Shown here one piece after another: positions 51,193 to 60,065 of a stretch of 64,000 nt of DNA. Position numbers and translations under genes: made by a program. The notes under the pieces are model-generated. The model searched no databases, was not told the origin of the DNA, and saw only the letters and a list, made by a program, of their open reading frames with translations. Source of the DNA: Victivallaceae bacterium (GTDB lineage: Bacteria > Verrucomicrobiota > Lentisphaeria > Victivallales > Victivallaceae); NCBI GenBank assembly GCA_016292515.1, contig JAEDIJ010000002.1, positions 53,690-117,689 of the forward strand, given 5' to 3'. Positions within the stretch are counted from its first letter, which is position 1. Every line of letters starts with the position of its first letter.

Positions 51193-52379
51193 TGGATGAC
51201 GTAAAAAATCAGTCGCTGGTCGCCGTGACGGTGATCGGTTATAATCGTCTGGATCTTTTGCAGCGTCTCCTGAAATCACTGGAAGCCGCCGATTATTCCG
51301 GATGCGAAGTCCCTTTGATCCTCAGCATCGATTGCGGAGGAAATGAAGAACTGAATCGTTTCGCGTCGGAATATCATTGGCCTTTCGGAGAAAAATTCGT
51401 CTGCCTGCAACCCGAAAGACTGGGGTTGCGCGATCATATTTTCCTTTGCGGTTCGCGGAGCCGTTATTTCCGCGGCGTTATTTTGTTGGAGGATGATCTG
51501 CTCGTTTCTCCGGAATACTACAAATTTACCATTCAGGCATTGGACGCGTACGAAAACGAGCCGGAAGTCGCGGAAATATCCTTGTTTTCCTACATTATGA
51601 ACGGCTTCGTGAATCTTCCTTTTTTCCCGTTGCACAACGGCGCCGACGTATATGCGATGCAATCGGTCAGTACTTCGGGCGAATGCTTCACGTGGAAAAT
51701 GTGGTCCGCTTTTGAAAACTGGTTGAAAAACTGGGATCAGGATTTTTATGCGGTCGACCTTTGCGATGAAGAGCGCGGCTGGAAAAATGCCTGGTCAAAA
51801 TACTACGACGCCTATCTTTCCGATACCGGAAAGACCGTAATTACTCCTTACGTCGGTACGACGACCAATGGGGGGGAGGGCGGAACGCATGCTTCCGTAG
51901 GGAGTCGCGCGCAAGCGCAATTGGAAATGGGGCACCGCAAATTCATTTTGCCTCCGTGTCACGCGTTGATCCGTTATGACGGACTCCGGAACTATCTCGG
52001 CTTGTATGATGTTTTGGGCGTTCCTCCCGAAGAAACGTGTCTGGATATCTGGGGAATGGGCAGGGAGCATATGATGAAGAAAAAATATCATTATCTGTTG
52101 AGCACCAAAGCCTATCTCTATCCGGTATTGAAAAGTTACGGTTGTATTCTGACTCCTCTGGAATTGAATATCGTGCAGAAGATCGAGGGGAACGATATCT
52201 TTTTATATGATCTGCGTCATGTGGAAAAGTTGGCAAAAGGAAAATTCCGTCTCTCTACGATCACATACCATTTGCGCGGGTTTGAATTGCGCCGTCTGGT
52301 CTGGGCTGTTCCTATGATGACGTTGATCCGGATCAAGTTGAAATTGGAAAAATTTTTTCGCATAAAAAAGCATAGGTGA
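51189..52379 (+). CDS. Glycosyltransferase-like protein, GT-A fold
   Basis: The 396-residue protein has VAVTVIGYNRLDLLQRLLKS at the N-terminus and FRGVILLEDDLLVSPEYYKF (~95-115). The EDD motif and the surrounding strand resemble GNT-I/GT2-type enzymes rather than classical GT2. Later W-rich segments (NWLKNWDQDFYAVD, ECFTWKMWSAFE) may hold the acceptor site. The ATG overlaps the previous stop as ATGA. The C-terminus is basic and helical. Confidence 0.82.
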   Translation: MMDDVKNQSLVAVTVIGYNRLDLLQRLLKSLEAADYSGCEVPLILSIDCGGNEELNRFASEYHWPFGEKFVCLQPERLGLRDHIFLCGSRSRYFRGVILLEDDLLVSPEYYKFTIQALDAYENEPEVAEISLFSYIMNGFVNLPFFPLHNGADVYAMQSVSTSGECFTWKMWSAFENWLKNWDQDFYAVDLCDEERGWKNAWSKYYDAYLSDTGKTVITPYVGTTTNGGEGGTHASVGSRAQAQLEMGHRKFILPPCHALIRYDGLRNYLGLYDVLGVPPEETCLDIWGMGREHMMKKKYHYLLSTKAYLYPVLKSYGCILTPLELNIVQKIEGNDIFLYDLRHVEKLAKGKFRLSTITYHLRGFELRRLVWAVPMMTLIRIKLKLEKFFRIKKHR

Positions 52380-52384
52380 ATCTG

Positions 52385-53302
52385 ATGAGTTCTGCTTTTG
52401 TCGAATTTCTGAAACAGCAAAACTGGCTTTATTCCGGTTATCAGCGCATTTTGCGTTTTTTGGGGCCGAAATTCCCCGTAGCCGTAGATAAATGGCAGTT
52501 CAAAAGATTGACCGGGCAGCCTTTGCATCTGGATCCGCCCCGTTCTTTTTCTGAAAAGATCCAGTGGCTCAAACTTTACGATTACGGCAACAATCCGCTG
52601 GTCATCCGATGTGCGGACAAATACCGCGTGCGTGAGTATTTGCAGGAGAATGGCTGCGGCTCCATTTTGAATGAATTGTACGGGGTCTACGAAAGCGCGG
52701 AGGAAATCCCGTGGGACAGTTTGCCGGAGCAATTTGTCATCAAATTGAATACCGCCGCCGGTTATAATCTGATTTGCCGGGACAAATCCGCTTTGAATGT
52801 GGAGCAATCGACAAAAGAGATCAAAAAATGGTTCAAGAGTCCGCGCGGCGAATCCACCGTGGAATTGCATTACATGAAAATCAAACCGTTGCTGGTCTGC
52901 GAACGGTATATCCCGACGTTGGATACGGTATTTCCCATCGACTACAAAATTTTCTGTTTCCACGGCAAAGCGCTCTTTACCATGCTCTTTCTGGAACGCG
53001 ATAAGGAGCTCAAACGAATTGCCGTGGATAAGGATTATCAGGTCATTCACGGGCTTTTGGATTCACAGTATGAAGGAGAACATCTTCCGGAGAAGCCTCC
53101 CCGCTTTGCGGAAATGATCGAATATGCGGAAAAACTTTCCCGTCCGTTTCCTTTTGTGCGAATGGATTTTTACTCCGATAGCGGGAATGTGCTTTTCGGC
53201 GAAATGACATTCACGCCGACCGGCGGTTTCAACAATTATTTCCCCGCTGACGTCAACCTGCGTTTGGGCAAGGAGATCCATCTGCCGTGCGACGCGGAAT
53301 AA
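52385..53302 (+). CDS. TupA-like ATP-grasp protein
   Basis: The 305-residue protein has DPPRSFSEKIQWLKLYDY (~48), CADKYRVREYLQE (~72) and FVIKLNTAAGYNLI (~115). LVCERYIPTLDT (~170), PIDYKIFCFHGKAL and FVRMDFYSDSGNVLFGEMTF (~250) follow. These are the blocks of the TupA ATP-grasp family found in teichuronopeptide and other surface polymer clusters. It probably ligates an amino acid or another carboxylate to the glycan. I use ATG 52385 with AGGTGA upstream; GTG 52376 overlaps the previous stop and would add three residues. Confidence 0.87.
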   Translation: MSSAFVEFLKQQNWLYSGYQRILRFLGPKFPVAVDKWQFKRLTGQPLHLDPPRSFSEKIQWLKLYDYGNNPLVIRCADKYRVREYLQENGCGSILNELYGVYESAEEIPWDSLPEQFVIKLNTAAGYNLICRDKSALNVEQSTKEIKKWFKSPRGESTVELHYMKIKPLLVCERYIPTLDTVFPIDYKIFCFHGKALFTMLFLERDKELKRIAVDKDYQVIHGLLDSQYEGEHLPEKPPRFAEMIEYAEKLSRPFPFVRMDFYSDSGNVLFGEMTFTPTGGFNNYFPADVNLRLGKEIHLPCDAE

Positions 53303-53317
53303 GAGCAGGAGTTTGAT

Positions 53318-55759
53318 GTGGCATTTCAAGACTTCATCGTCCGGCATAAAGGAACTCTGACCAACCTTTTGGTTTATTTCCTTGCATCCGTGGTTCCGAT
53401 GGTTCTCAACATCGTTTCCATGCCGCTTTTTTCCTGTTATCTTTCGGCGGAAGATTTTGCCGTTGTCGGTTTTTACAGTTCCTTGTCGCTTCTTTTTGCT
53501 CCGCTTATTTCCTTTTATCTGCTGCACAACTATATGCGAAGTTACTTCCAGTGCGACGAAAAGGGGCGGGAGCAACTTCACGTTGAAACCACGCAGCTTC
53601 TGGTTTATTTTTCCGCGGTGCTCGCCGTCGTCTCCGTCGCTCTGATCTGGGGATACCAGAATTGGTTCAACCGGAATTCCCGGATCGCCGTCCTGCCTTA
53701 TGCGCCGTACGCGATGTTTTATCTGTCGGCGGCGGGACTGCTCAATTTGAAGCTGACGCAATTGAAGATGCAGAAAAAAAGTCTGCCGTATTTTGTATAC
53801 AACTCCGTCAATGCGGTGCTTACGGTCGGATTTTCCGTCTTTTTCGTGATGCTCGGCGGCGGCAGCGCCGGTAAACTGGGCGGCGTTTTTCTCGGCGGTT
53901 TTCTTTTGTTCGGGTATTTTCTTTGGGACGCCAGAGAATATCTTTTCCGCAAGATGCAATGGGGATCGATACGGCGGATGCTTGTATTCTGTTTCCCGTT
54001 GATGCTTGCCGCGATGCTGGGATTTTTTTCCAACGGTTACGACAAGGTTTTTTTGGAACGCCATATTTCTCTGAAAGAATTGGGATACTATTCCGTCGGG
54101 GTGTCGATCTCCCATTTTCTTTACGTTTTTTCCGATGCGATCAGTTCCACATTCAGTCCGGATATTTACGAATCGGTAGCAAAAAAAGATTTCAGGCGTT
54201 GCTCTTATTTCGTTCTGTTGAAAATCGTGCTGACTACGCTGATCGTGATCCCGTTTGTCGTTTTTGCGCCGCTGATCGTCAATCTCCTGACCGCATGGAA
54301 GTATCAGAAAGCGATTCCCTTTTGCGTTATTACCGCGTTTTCCTCGGTTACCGCCTCTCTTTACTATTCCCTGTCTCAAATCACCATTGCCATGAATCAC
54401 AATAAAATCCCGCTGCTCACCCGCATCGCCGGTTCCTGTCTGACGATCGGGATGTTTTATGTGCTCATCCAAAAATGGGGGACGTACGGAGCCGCGTGGG
54501 GCGTGGTTTTGAATTTCCTGGTTTACTTTTTGTGCAATTTCCTGTTTTTGGGAATTACGCTTTTGAGGGAAAGGGCACACAAAAAGTTTTCGACGCCGCT
54601 TCCCGCCGTTTTGGATTTGAAAGAAAAATGCACCGGTTGCGGTGCGTGCGTTGCCGCCTGCCCGGCAAAATGCCTTGAATTGAAATTTGACAAGGATGGC
54701 TTCTGGCGTCCGGCGTTGACGCTCCCCGATGCCTGCAAGCAGTGCGGTCTTTGTGCCGCGGCGTGTCCGGTATTGTCGCCGCTTACCGATCTTCCCGCAT
54801 CCGAAGAGGGGGAATTTTACAGTTATCAGGCGAAATCGGAAACTGTTTTGCGGGAAAGTTCTTCCGGTGGTGTTTTCACCCTTCTTGCGGAAAAGGTTTT
54901 GGCGGAAAACGGAATTGTTTTCGGCTGCGCGTTCAATTACGCTCTCGGAATTCCGGAGTACACGGACACGGATCACGTCGCTTTGTCCGAATTGCGGAAA
55001 TCGAAATACGTGGAGTCCAAGACGGGGCAGATCTTCCGGGAAGTCCGGAAACAGCTTTTGCAAAACCGCCGCGTGCTTTTTTGCGGGACACCGTGCCATA
55101 TTCAAGGGTTGCGGAAATATCTGGGCAACGATTTTGCCAATCCTTGCTTGACGACGGTGGATTTTGTCTGTCACGGCGTCCCGTCCGCCCGCAATTTCCG
55201 TTCGTATGCCGGCAAAGGATTGACCGCCGTCGATTTCCGTTACAAAGACTTTGCCGTCAAAAACCGCGGGTGGAAAGACTATTGTTTGAAAATGGAGTAT
55301 GCTTCCGGCAAGATCTGTTATACATCCGTATATGCTTCTCCCTTTATGATCGCGTACGGGAACTCTTTCGGACTTCGCGAAACGTGTTATTCCTGTTGCC
55401 GCGTACTGCACAGCGCCGCGGATTTCACCATCGGCGATTTCTGGGGACAAGCCAAACTGCATCCGGAAAATCAGGACAACCGCGGCTGCTCCGTCGTTGT
55501 CATTCATTCCGCCCGCGGCGGGGATCTCTGGCGGGAGTGCGCCCCGGCAGAGTATGGGAATGTGGAAAAACTTCCGCTTCCCGCCGTCCGGTATTTTTTG
55601 CATGACCGACACGTTCCCTCTTCCCTGCAACGGCGGGAACGGCTCTTTCGTCTGGCGGTTCGGATTTTCTCTTTTCTTCCGGCAATTACGCTCTTTTGTC
55701 CCAAAACGGTGATCGGCAGAGCATTCAAGAAAAAGTTGAAATCTTTGTATGAAAAATGA
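53318..55759 (+). CDS. Wzx-type flippase fused to FrhB-type iron-sulfur domain
   Basis: One uninterrupted 813-residue frame. Residues ~1-425 are a polysaccharide flippase with about twelve membrane helices (LTNLLVYFLASVVPMVLNIV to LNFLVYFLCNFLFLGITLL). Residues ~432-813 form a 2[4Fe-4S] ferredoxin-like module (CTGCGACVAACPAKC ~437, CKQCGLCAAACP ~475). An FrhB/coenzyme-F420-hydrogenase-beta-like domain follows (FCGTPCHIQGLRK, TVDFVCHGVPSARNF, FTIGDFWG). The two are usually separate adjacent genes. The start is GTG 53318 with AGGAG. The flippase would export lipid-linked repeat units; the redox half has no known role in this setting. It precedes a pyruvyltransferase. Confidence 0.85.
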   Translation: MAFQDFIVRHKGTLTNLLVYFLASVVPMVLNIVSMPLFSCYLSAEDFAVVGFYSSLSLLFAPLISFYLLHNYMRSYFQCDEKGREQLHVETTQLLVYFSAVLAVVSVALIWGYQNWFNRNSRIAVLPYAPYAMFYLSAAGLLNLKLTQLKMQKKSLPYFVYNSVNAVLTVGFSVFFVMLGGGSAGKLGGVFLGGFLLFGYFLWDAREYLFRKMQWGSIRRMLVFCFPLMLAAMLGFFSNGYDKVFLERHISLKELGYYSVGVSISHFLYVFSDAISSTFSPDIYESVAKKDFRRCSYFVLLKIVLTTLIVIPFVVFAPLIVNLLTAWKYQKAIPFCVITAFSSVTASLYYSLSQITIAMNHNKIPLLTRIAGSCLTIGMFYVLIQKWGTYGAAWGVVLNFLVYFLCNFLFLGITLLRERAHKKFSTPLPAVLDLKEKCTGCGACVAACPAKCLELKFDKDGFWRPALTLPDACKQCGLCAAACPVLSPLTDLPASEEGEFYSYQAKSETVLRESSSGGVFTLLAEKVLAENGIVFGCAFNYALGIPEYTDTDHVALSELRKSKYVESKTGQIFREVRKQLLQNRRVLFCGTPCHIQGLRKYLGNDFANPCLTTVDFVCHGVPSARNFRSYAGKGLTAVDFRYKDFAVKNRGWKDYCLKMEYASGKICYTSVYASPFMIAYGNSFGLRETCYSCCRVLHSAADFTIGDFWGQAKLHPENQDNRGCSVVVIHSARGGDLWRECAPAEYGNVEKLPLPAVRYFLHDRHVPSSLQRRERLFRLAVRIFSFLPAITLFCPKTVIGRAFKKKLKSLYEK

Positions 55760-56882
55760 AAAAAAAGCTGTCATCTATACGCTGAACCACATCAATTACG
55801 GTGCGGTATTGCAGTGTTGCGGACTGGTGAACTATCTTCGCGGGATCGGCGTTGACGCGGAAAGTCTGAATTTGAATACCCCGTATCATCAAAAACTTTT
55901 CCGTGTTTTTGCCCCGTACTCCGATTCCCGTTTGCGCCAGATGTTCTATCATTTTTTCTGTCTGTTGCGCTACGCTCCGCTGAAACGGAAGATCCGCCGT
56001 TTCATCCGGTTCCGTCAGGAATGGCTTCATCTGAATTTGCGCGCGTATGAGTCGGAGGAGGATGTTTTGAAAAATCCGCCGTCGGCGGATGTATACGTCA
56101 GCGGAAGCGATCAGGTTTTTCAGCCGGAAGGGAAAAGACGCCGTATTTTTTATCTGAACTTCCCCGTCGGACAGAAACAGAAAAAAATCGCGTATGCGGC
56201 AAGTTTCGGTACCGATACCATCAAGCCGGATACTCTTGATATCCTGAAACCGTGGGTCGAAGATTTCTTTCAGTTGAGCGTGAGAGAGGAAAGCGGCGCG
56301 CGGTTGCTGGAAAAAATGACCGGCTCGCGCCCTCCCGTCGTGCTGGATCCCGTTTTTTTGCCCGATGCATCCTTTTGGCAATCTCTCGCCGGGGAACGCC
56401 TTTTTCCGCAAAAATACATTGTCGTATATGAATTGAACGGGGGAAACGCGCTGATCCAAAAAGCGAAGGCCATTGCCGATCGTCTCCATTTGCCGGTTTA
56501 CGTCATCACCACGAAACCGCACAAGTTTTATCCTGTTGAAAAACAGCTTTACGATTGCGGGCCGAAAGAGTTTCTTTCACTTCTGCGTCACGCCGAATAC
56601 ATTGTGACGGATTCTTTTCACGGCACCTGTTTCGCATTGATTTTCCGTATTCCTTTTATCACGATGGCGGCAATCCGCGAGAGCAGCGACCGTCTGGTCA
56701 CGCTGTTGAAAAATGCGGGGATGGAAAAGCGGTTGATCTTTCCGGAAACTCCGATCCCCCCGGAGGACGGAGCATCTGCGGAAACCGAAGGGACTGCCCG
56801 GTTGACGAAACTTCAAGACTTATCCCGGGCATACTTGAAAGATATTTTTATCAAGGATAAAGAGTATAACGAAAGGGCTTAA
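55749..56882 (+). CDS. Polysaccharide pyruvyl transferase
   Basis: The 377-residue protein opens VIYTLNHINYGAVLQCCGLV and has ADVYVSGSDQVFQP (~118), RKIAYAASFGTD-like KKIAYAASFGTDTI (~150), VVLDPVFL (~200) and IVTDSFHGTCFALIF (~280). These are hallmarks of the family that adds ketal-linked pyruvate from PEP to sugars. The two halves resemble GT-B folds. It overlaps the fusion gene by 11 bases, fitting the recurrent FrhB-pyruvyltransferase pairing. Confidence 0.92.
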   Translation: MKNEKKAVIYTLNHINYGAVLQCCGLVNYLRGIGVDAESLNLNTPYHQKLFRVFAPYSDSRLRQMFYHFFCLLRYAPLKRKIRRFIRFRQEWLHLNLRAYESEEDVLKNPPSADVYVSGSDQVFQPEGKRRRIFYLNFPVGQKQKKIAYAASFGTDTIKPDTLDILKPWVEDFFQLSVREESGARLLEKMTGSRPPVVLDPVFLPDASFWQSLAGERLFPQKYIVVYELNGGNALIQKAKAIADRLHLPVYVITTKPHKFYPVEKQLYDCGPKEFLSLLRHAEYIVTDSFHGTCFALIFRIPFITMAAIRESSDRLVTLLKNAGMEKRLIFPETPIPPEDGASAETEGTARLTKLQDLSRAYLKDIFIKDKEYNERA

Positions 56883-56885
56883 ACT

Positions 56886-58010
56886 ATGCAACTCGTCTGT
56901 TCTGTCTGCAAGCAAAAATATGAATTGACGGCACAACGCTACAAATGTGACTGCGGCGCGCCGTTGAATTTGGATCAGTCGTTTTCCTTTCGCGTTTCCG
57001 ATATAGAAAAGGATGATTTTTCATTGTGGCGCTACCGGAATTTTCTTCCGGTGGAAAATTCGGAAAACATCGTTTCCCTCGGCGAAGGTATGACGCCGCT
57101 TCATCCGTTGAAAAATTTGTATTCCGGTAAATTGTATGCGAAATTGGAATATATGAGTGCCACGGGATCTTTCAAAGACCGCGGTGCTTCCGTGATGATC
57201 AGTAAATTAAAGGAGATGAATGTAAGCAAATTGGTGGAGGACTCCTCCGGCAATTCCGCGTGTTCCATTGCCGCATACGCGGCATCTGCCGGAATGGATG
57301 CGCATATTTTTGTGCCATTCACCAATTCCAAGGTCAAGTTTGCGCAGCTTCACGCCTATCACGCTTGTATTTGCAGTGTGCCGGGAAGCCGCAAAGATTG
57401 CGCGGTCGCGGCGGAAAAAGCCGCGCAAGATATGTGTTATGCCAGTCATTCATGGAATCCCTTTTTTGTGCAGGGAAACAAAACCTTTTTCTATGAAACG
57501 GCGGAGCAGTTGGACTGGAAAGCCCCCGATTATATTTTTATTGCCGTAGGAAGCGGATCGCTCCTGCTGGGAACCTGGTTGGCGATCCGGGAATTGTATC
57601 AGGCGCGCGTGATCGATCATATGCCGAAACTGATCGCGGTGCAATCGGAGCATTGTGCCCCCGTTCGGGAAAGTATGGAACCCGGTTGGAAAAGCATAGC
57701 CAGCCCCCGCCCCGCGCTCGCGGAGGGGATCGCCGTCGCCGCGCCTCCCCGTCTTGCTGAAATCGTTTGCGCCGTCCGCTCTTCGGGGGGGGACTTCGTC
57801 ACCGTATCGGACGATGAAATCATGGACGCCGCCCTTACACTTGCCAAAAACGGGCTTTTTGTGGAACCGACCTCCGCGTCGGTTTACGCCGCATTCATGC
57901 GGTGTGTGAATCAGATCGGACAAGACAAAACAGTGGTTTTGCCGCTGACCGGAAGCGGCTTGAAAACGGGAATGATGTATTATGACTATTTTTCCGCAAA
58001 AAATATATAA
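56886..58010 (+). CDS. Threonine-synthase-like PLP enzyme
   Basis: The 374-residue protein has an N-terminal zinc-ribbon-like piece (CSVCKQKYELTAQRYKCDCG) and then a fold-type II PLP enzyme: SLGEGMTPLHPLKNL (~70), TGSFKDRGASVMIS (~95, PLP lysine), DSSGNSACSIAAYA (~120), AVGSGSLLLGTWLA (~220) and PLTGSGLKTGMM (~356). Threonine synthase and cysteate synthase have this layout. Lying in a glycan cluster, it may make an amino acid for attachment by the TupA-like ligase, though housekeeping threonine synthesis is the default alternative. TAAACT separates it by four bases from the pyruvyltransferase. Confidence 0.85.
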   Translation: MQLVCSVCKQKYELTAQRYKCDCGAPLNLDQSFSFRVSDIEKDDFSLWRYRNFLPVENSENIVSLGEGMTPLHPLKNLYSGKLYAKLEYMSATGSFKDRGASVMISKLKEMNVSKLVEDSSGNSACSIAAYAASAGMDAHIFVPFTNSKVKFAQLHAYHACICSVPGSRKDCAVAAEKAAQDMCYASHSWNPFFVQGNKTFFYETAEQLDWKAPDYIFIAVGSGSLLLGTWLAIRELYQARVIDHMPKLIAVQSEHCAPVRESMEPGWKSIASPRPALAEGIAVAAPPRLAEIVCAVRSSGGDFVTVSDDEIMDAALTLAKNGLFVEPTSASVYAAFMRCVNQIGQDKTVVLPLTGSGLKTGMMYYDYFSAKNI

Positions 58011-58764
58011 ACAAATCAGTTGGTATTGGCAGTATATTTTTTACAAATGGGAGATGTACTGTCAGGAAAAAGCGCGGTTGCAATATGCCGATGTATCCGC
58101 CTTTCAAAGTGCCATTCTGATGTTTCACGTTATTTCCTCAAAAGAGGGATTGTATTCCTGTACCATGACTCCGGAGGAATTTGCCGGATGTCTGGATTTT
58201 CTCGCCGACCAATGGGAAGTCCTCGCGTTGCCGGAGGCGGCGGAGCGCATCCGGGAGATGAATCCGCAAAAAAAGCGGTTCGCCGTCTTGACTTTTGATG
58301 ATATTTCTGCTACATTTTACACGGCGGCGTGGCCGGAACTGAAAAAAAGAAATATGCCGTATACCATTTTTGTGGCGCCGGAGTTGATCGATAAAGAAGA
58401 TTTTATTTCCAGAGAGCAGTTGGCGGAGATCGTCTGCGATCCGTTGTGCACTCTTGGCGGTCACAGTATGAGTCACGGTATGTTGCGGTTCAGCCCGGAA
58501 ATGGGAAAAGAAATTCGGGGGTCGGGGGAGCACTTGCGTGAAATGTTTCACGTGCCGGTGCGTTTTTTTGCCTACCCTTACGGAACTCCGATGGCGGTTT
58601 CCGGAAAAAGCCGGGATGTCGCCCGGCAGTCAGGATACGAGATGGCGTTTTCCGCGATCCCGGGGACTTTGAATCCTGCGCTGCGGGATTTGTTTTGGAT
58701 CCCGCGTGTACACAGCCGTCTTTTTATGGAATGGCATAAAACGGAAAGTGTGAAAAGCAGATGA
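57982..58764 (+). CDS. Polysaccharide deacetylase (NodB-like)
   Basis: The 260-residue protein has the NodB domain: FAVLTFDDISATF (~100, metal and catalytic Asp), LGGHSMSHGMLRF (~155, His pair) and RFFAYPYGTPMAV (~190). The N-terminal ~45 residues are amphipathic (QISWYWQYIFYKWEMY) and may contact the membrane. It would remove acetyl groups from GlcNAc-type sugars. It overlaps the PLP gene by 29 bases. Confidence 0.9.
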   Translation: MTIFPQKIYKQISWYWQYIFYKWEMYCQEKARLQYADVSAFQSAILMFHVISSKEGLYSCTMTPEEFAGCLDFLADQWEVLALPEAAERIREMNPQKKRFAVLTFDDISATFYTAAWPELKKRNMPYTIFVAPELIDKEDFISREQLAEIVCDPLCTLGGHSMSHGMLRFSPEMGKEIRGSGEHLREMFHVPVRFFAYPYGTPMAVSGKSRDVARQSGYEMAFSAIPGTLNPALRDLFWIPRVHSRLFMEWHKTESVKSR

Positions 58765-60065
58765 TTATGGAAGATGATATAGCCGCTTTTCGTCAATTGA
58801 AGGCAAATCAGTTTTGTACGGTTTTGCTCCTTTGTCTCTCGGTGAATACGATATTTTCGCAACTGGTGTATTATTTCCCCGACAGCGTTTTGTTTTCCTT
58901 TGTCCGTTTGGCGATGGTTTGCGTTTTTGATATGGTCTCCATTGTCATACTGCTGATGTTTTTCCCGAAAAACAGCAGCGGTGTCGGCGGTTGGATTTTT
59001 ATCTGTACACTACTCATTCTTTTGCTCTATACCATACTTATTCCGATCCTGCCGTCCTATCAGAACTTCGTGAAGGATTATTTTCAGGCGATCTTTTGGG
59101 TGTTGTGTTTGAGCGGGAGTTATGCCGTCGCTTATACAAGACCGCAGTGCCTGGGGAAATTTGTGAAGTTGTTGCCGTGGCTTTTGGCGATACATTTAGT
59201 TCTCGTACTGATATTTTATGATTTTTCCGTACAGATTTCTCACGATCAGGAAAAGGAAGGGATCGAAGTTATTTCAACGATGTTTTTTGTCGTCCTGTTG
59301 TTGCCGGGGTGCCTGATGCTGAAAAACGGAATACGGAAAAACATCGTCCTTTTCATCCTCATGTCGTCCGGTCTGATCGGAATGAAACGCAGTTTGCTTA
59401 TCGTATCGGTTTTATCCATTGTCGGTTACAGTCTTTGGCGGCCGAGTTCGCAAAAGAAAAGGGTGTTGAGAAATATCTTGATCTGCATATCGCTTCTGGT
59501 CGTTATCACAGGTGTTTTCTGTTATTCGACCTATGGCGCACAGGCGATGGCTCGGTTAGAGGCGATGGTGGAGGACGGAGGAAGCGGACGGATCGAGATT
59601 TATGAGGATCTTCTGGCGGAGATCGAAACCAATACCGAAAAAGAATGGATGATCGGGCATGGCCCCAACGCGGTTCAGCAGTATTTTTCTTCGATATTCG
59701 GGGCGATGTTCCGCAGCGCGCACAATGATTTTCTGGAAATGATTTACGATTACGGCATTTTGGGATTCGCCCTTTACGTTTTGTTGCATCTCCTGCTTCT
59801 GGTATACTGCATTAAATTGAAACGCCGTCACTCGGAATACTTCGCTCCGTTTTTTTCCGCCTGGGTCTTCTTTTTAGTCCTCTCTCTGGTAAGTCACATC
59901 ATTATTTATCCGTCGTATCCGGCTTATATTTTGATCGTGATGGGAATGATCGTTGCGGCGGATCAGCGGAAGTATTCCCTGTTTCAAAATAAATTTTTGG
60001 AGAGCGGGAGCGATCTTTTGGCGGAACAGCCGGAAGAGGATTGGAAAAAAGGAAATATCGGATGA
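58761..60065 (+). CDS. O-antigen-ligase/polymerase-like membrane protein (Wzy-like)
   Basis: The 434-residue protein has about eleven hydrophobic segments and a large external loop (~265-320) rich in charged residues. In it GGSGRIEIYEDLLAEIE and RSAHNDFLEMIYDYGILG match the WaaL/Wzy signature H-N-x2-L-x2-y-x2-G-i. It would join glycan repeat units in the outer leaflet. It overlaps the deacetylase stop by ATGA. Whether it is polymerase or ligase cannot be told. Confidence 0.85.
   Translation: MIMEDDIAAFRQLKANQFCTVLLLCLSVNTIFSQLVYYFPDSVLFSFVRLAMVCVFDMVSIVILLMFFPKNSSGVGGWIFICTLLILLLYTILIPILPSYQNFVKDYFQAIFWVLCLSGSYAVAYTRPQCLGKFVKLLPWLLAIHLVLVLIFYDFSVQISHDQEKEGIEVISTMFFVVLLLPGCLMLKNGIRKNIVLFILMSSGLIGMKRSLLIVSVLSIVGYSLWRPSSQKKRVLRNILICISLLVVITGVFCYSTYGAQAMARLEAMVEDGGSGRIEIYEDLLAEIETNTEKEWMIGHGPNAVQQYFSSIFGAMFRSAHNDFLEMIYDYGILGFALYVLLHLLLLVYCIKLKRRHSEYFAPFFSAWVFFLVLSLVSHIIIYPSYPAYILIVMGMIVAADQRKYSLFQNKFLESGSDLLAEQPEEDWKKGNIG

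Noticed and set aside
53063..55774. A 903-codon open frame on the minus strand
   Set aside because: It mirrors the flippase-FrhB gene. Its product is Lys/Arg/His-rich without motifs, as antisense frames of such GC usually are.
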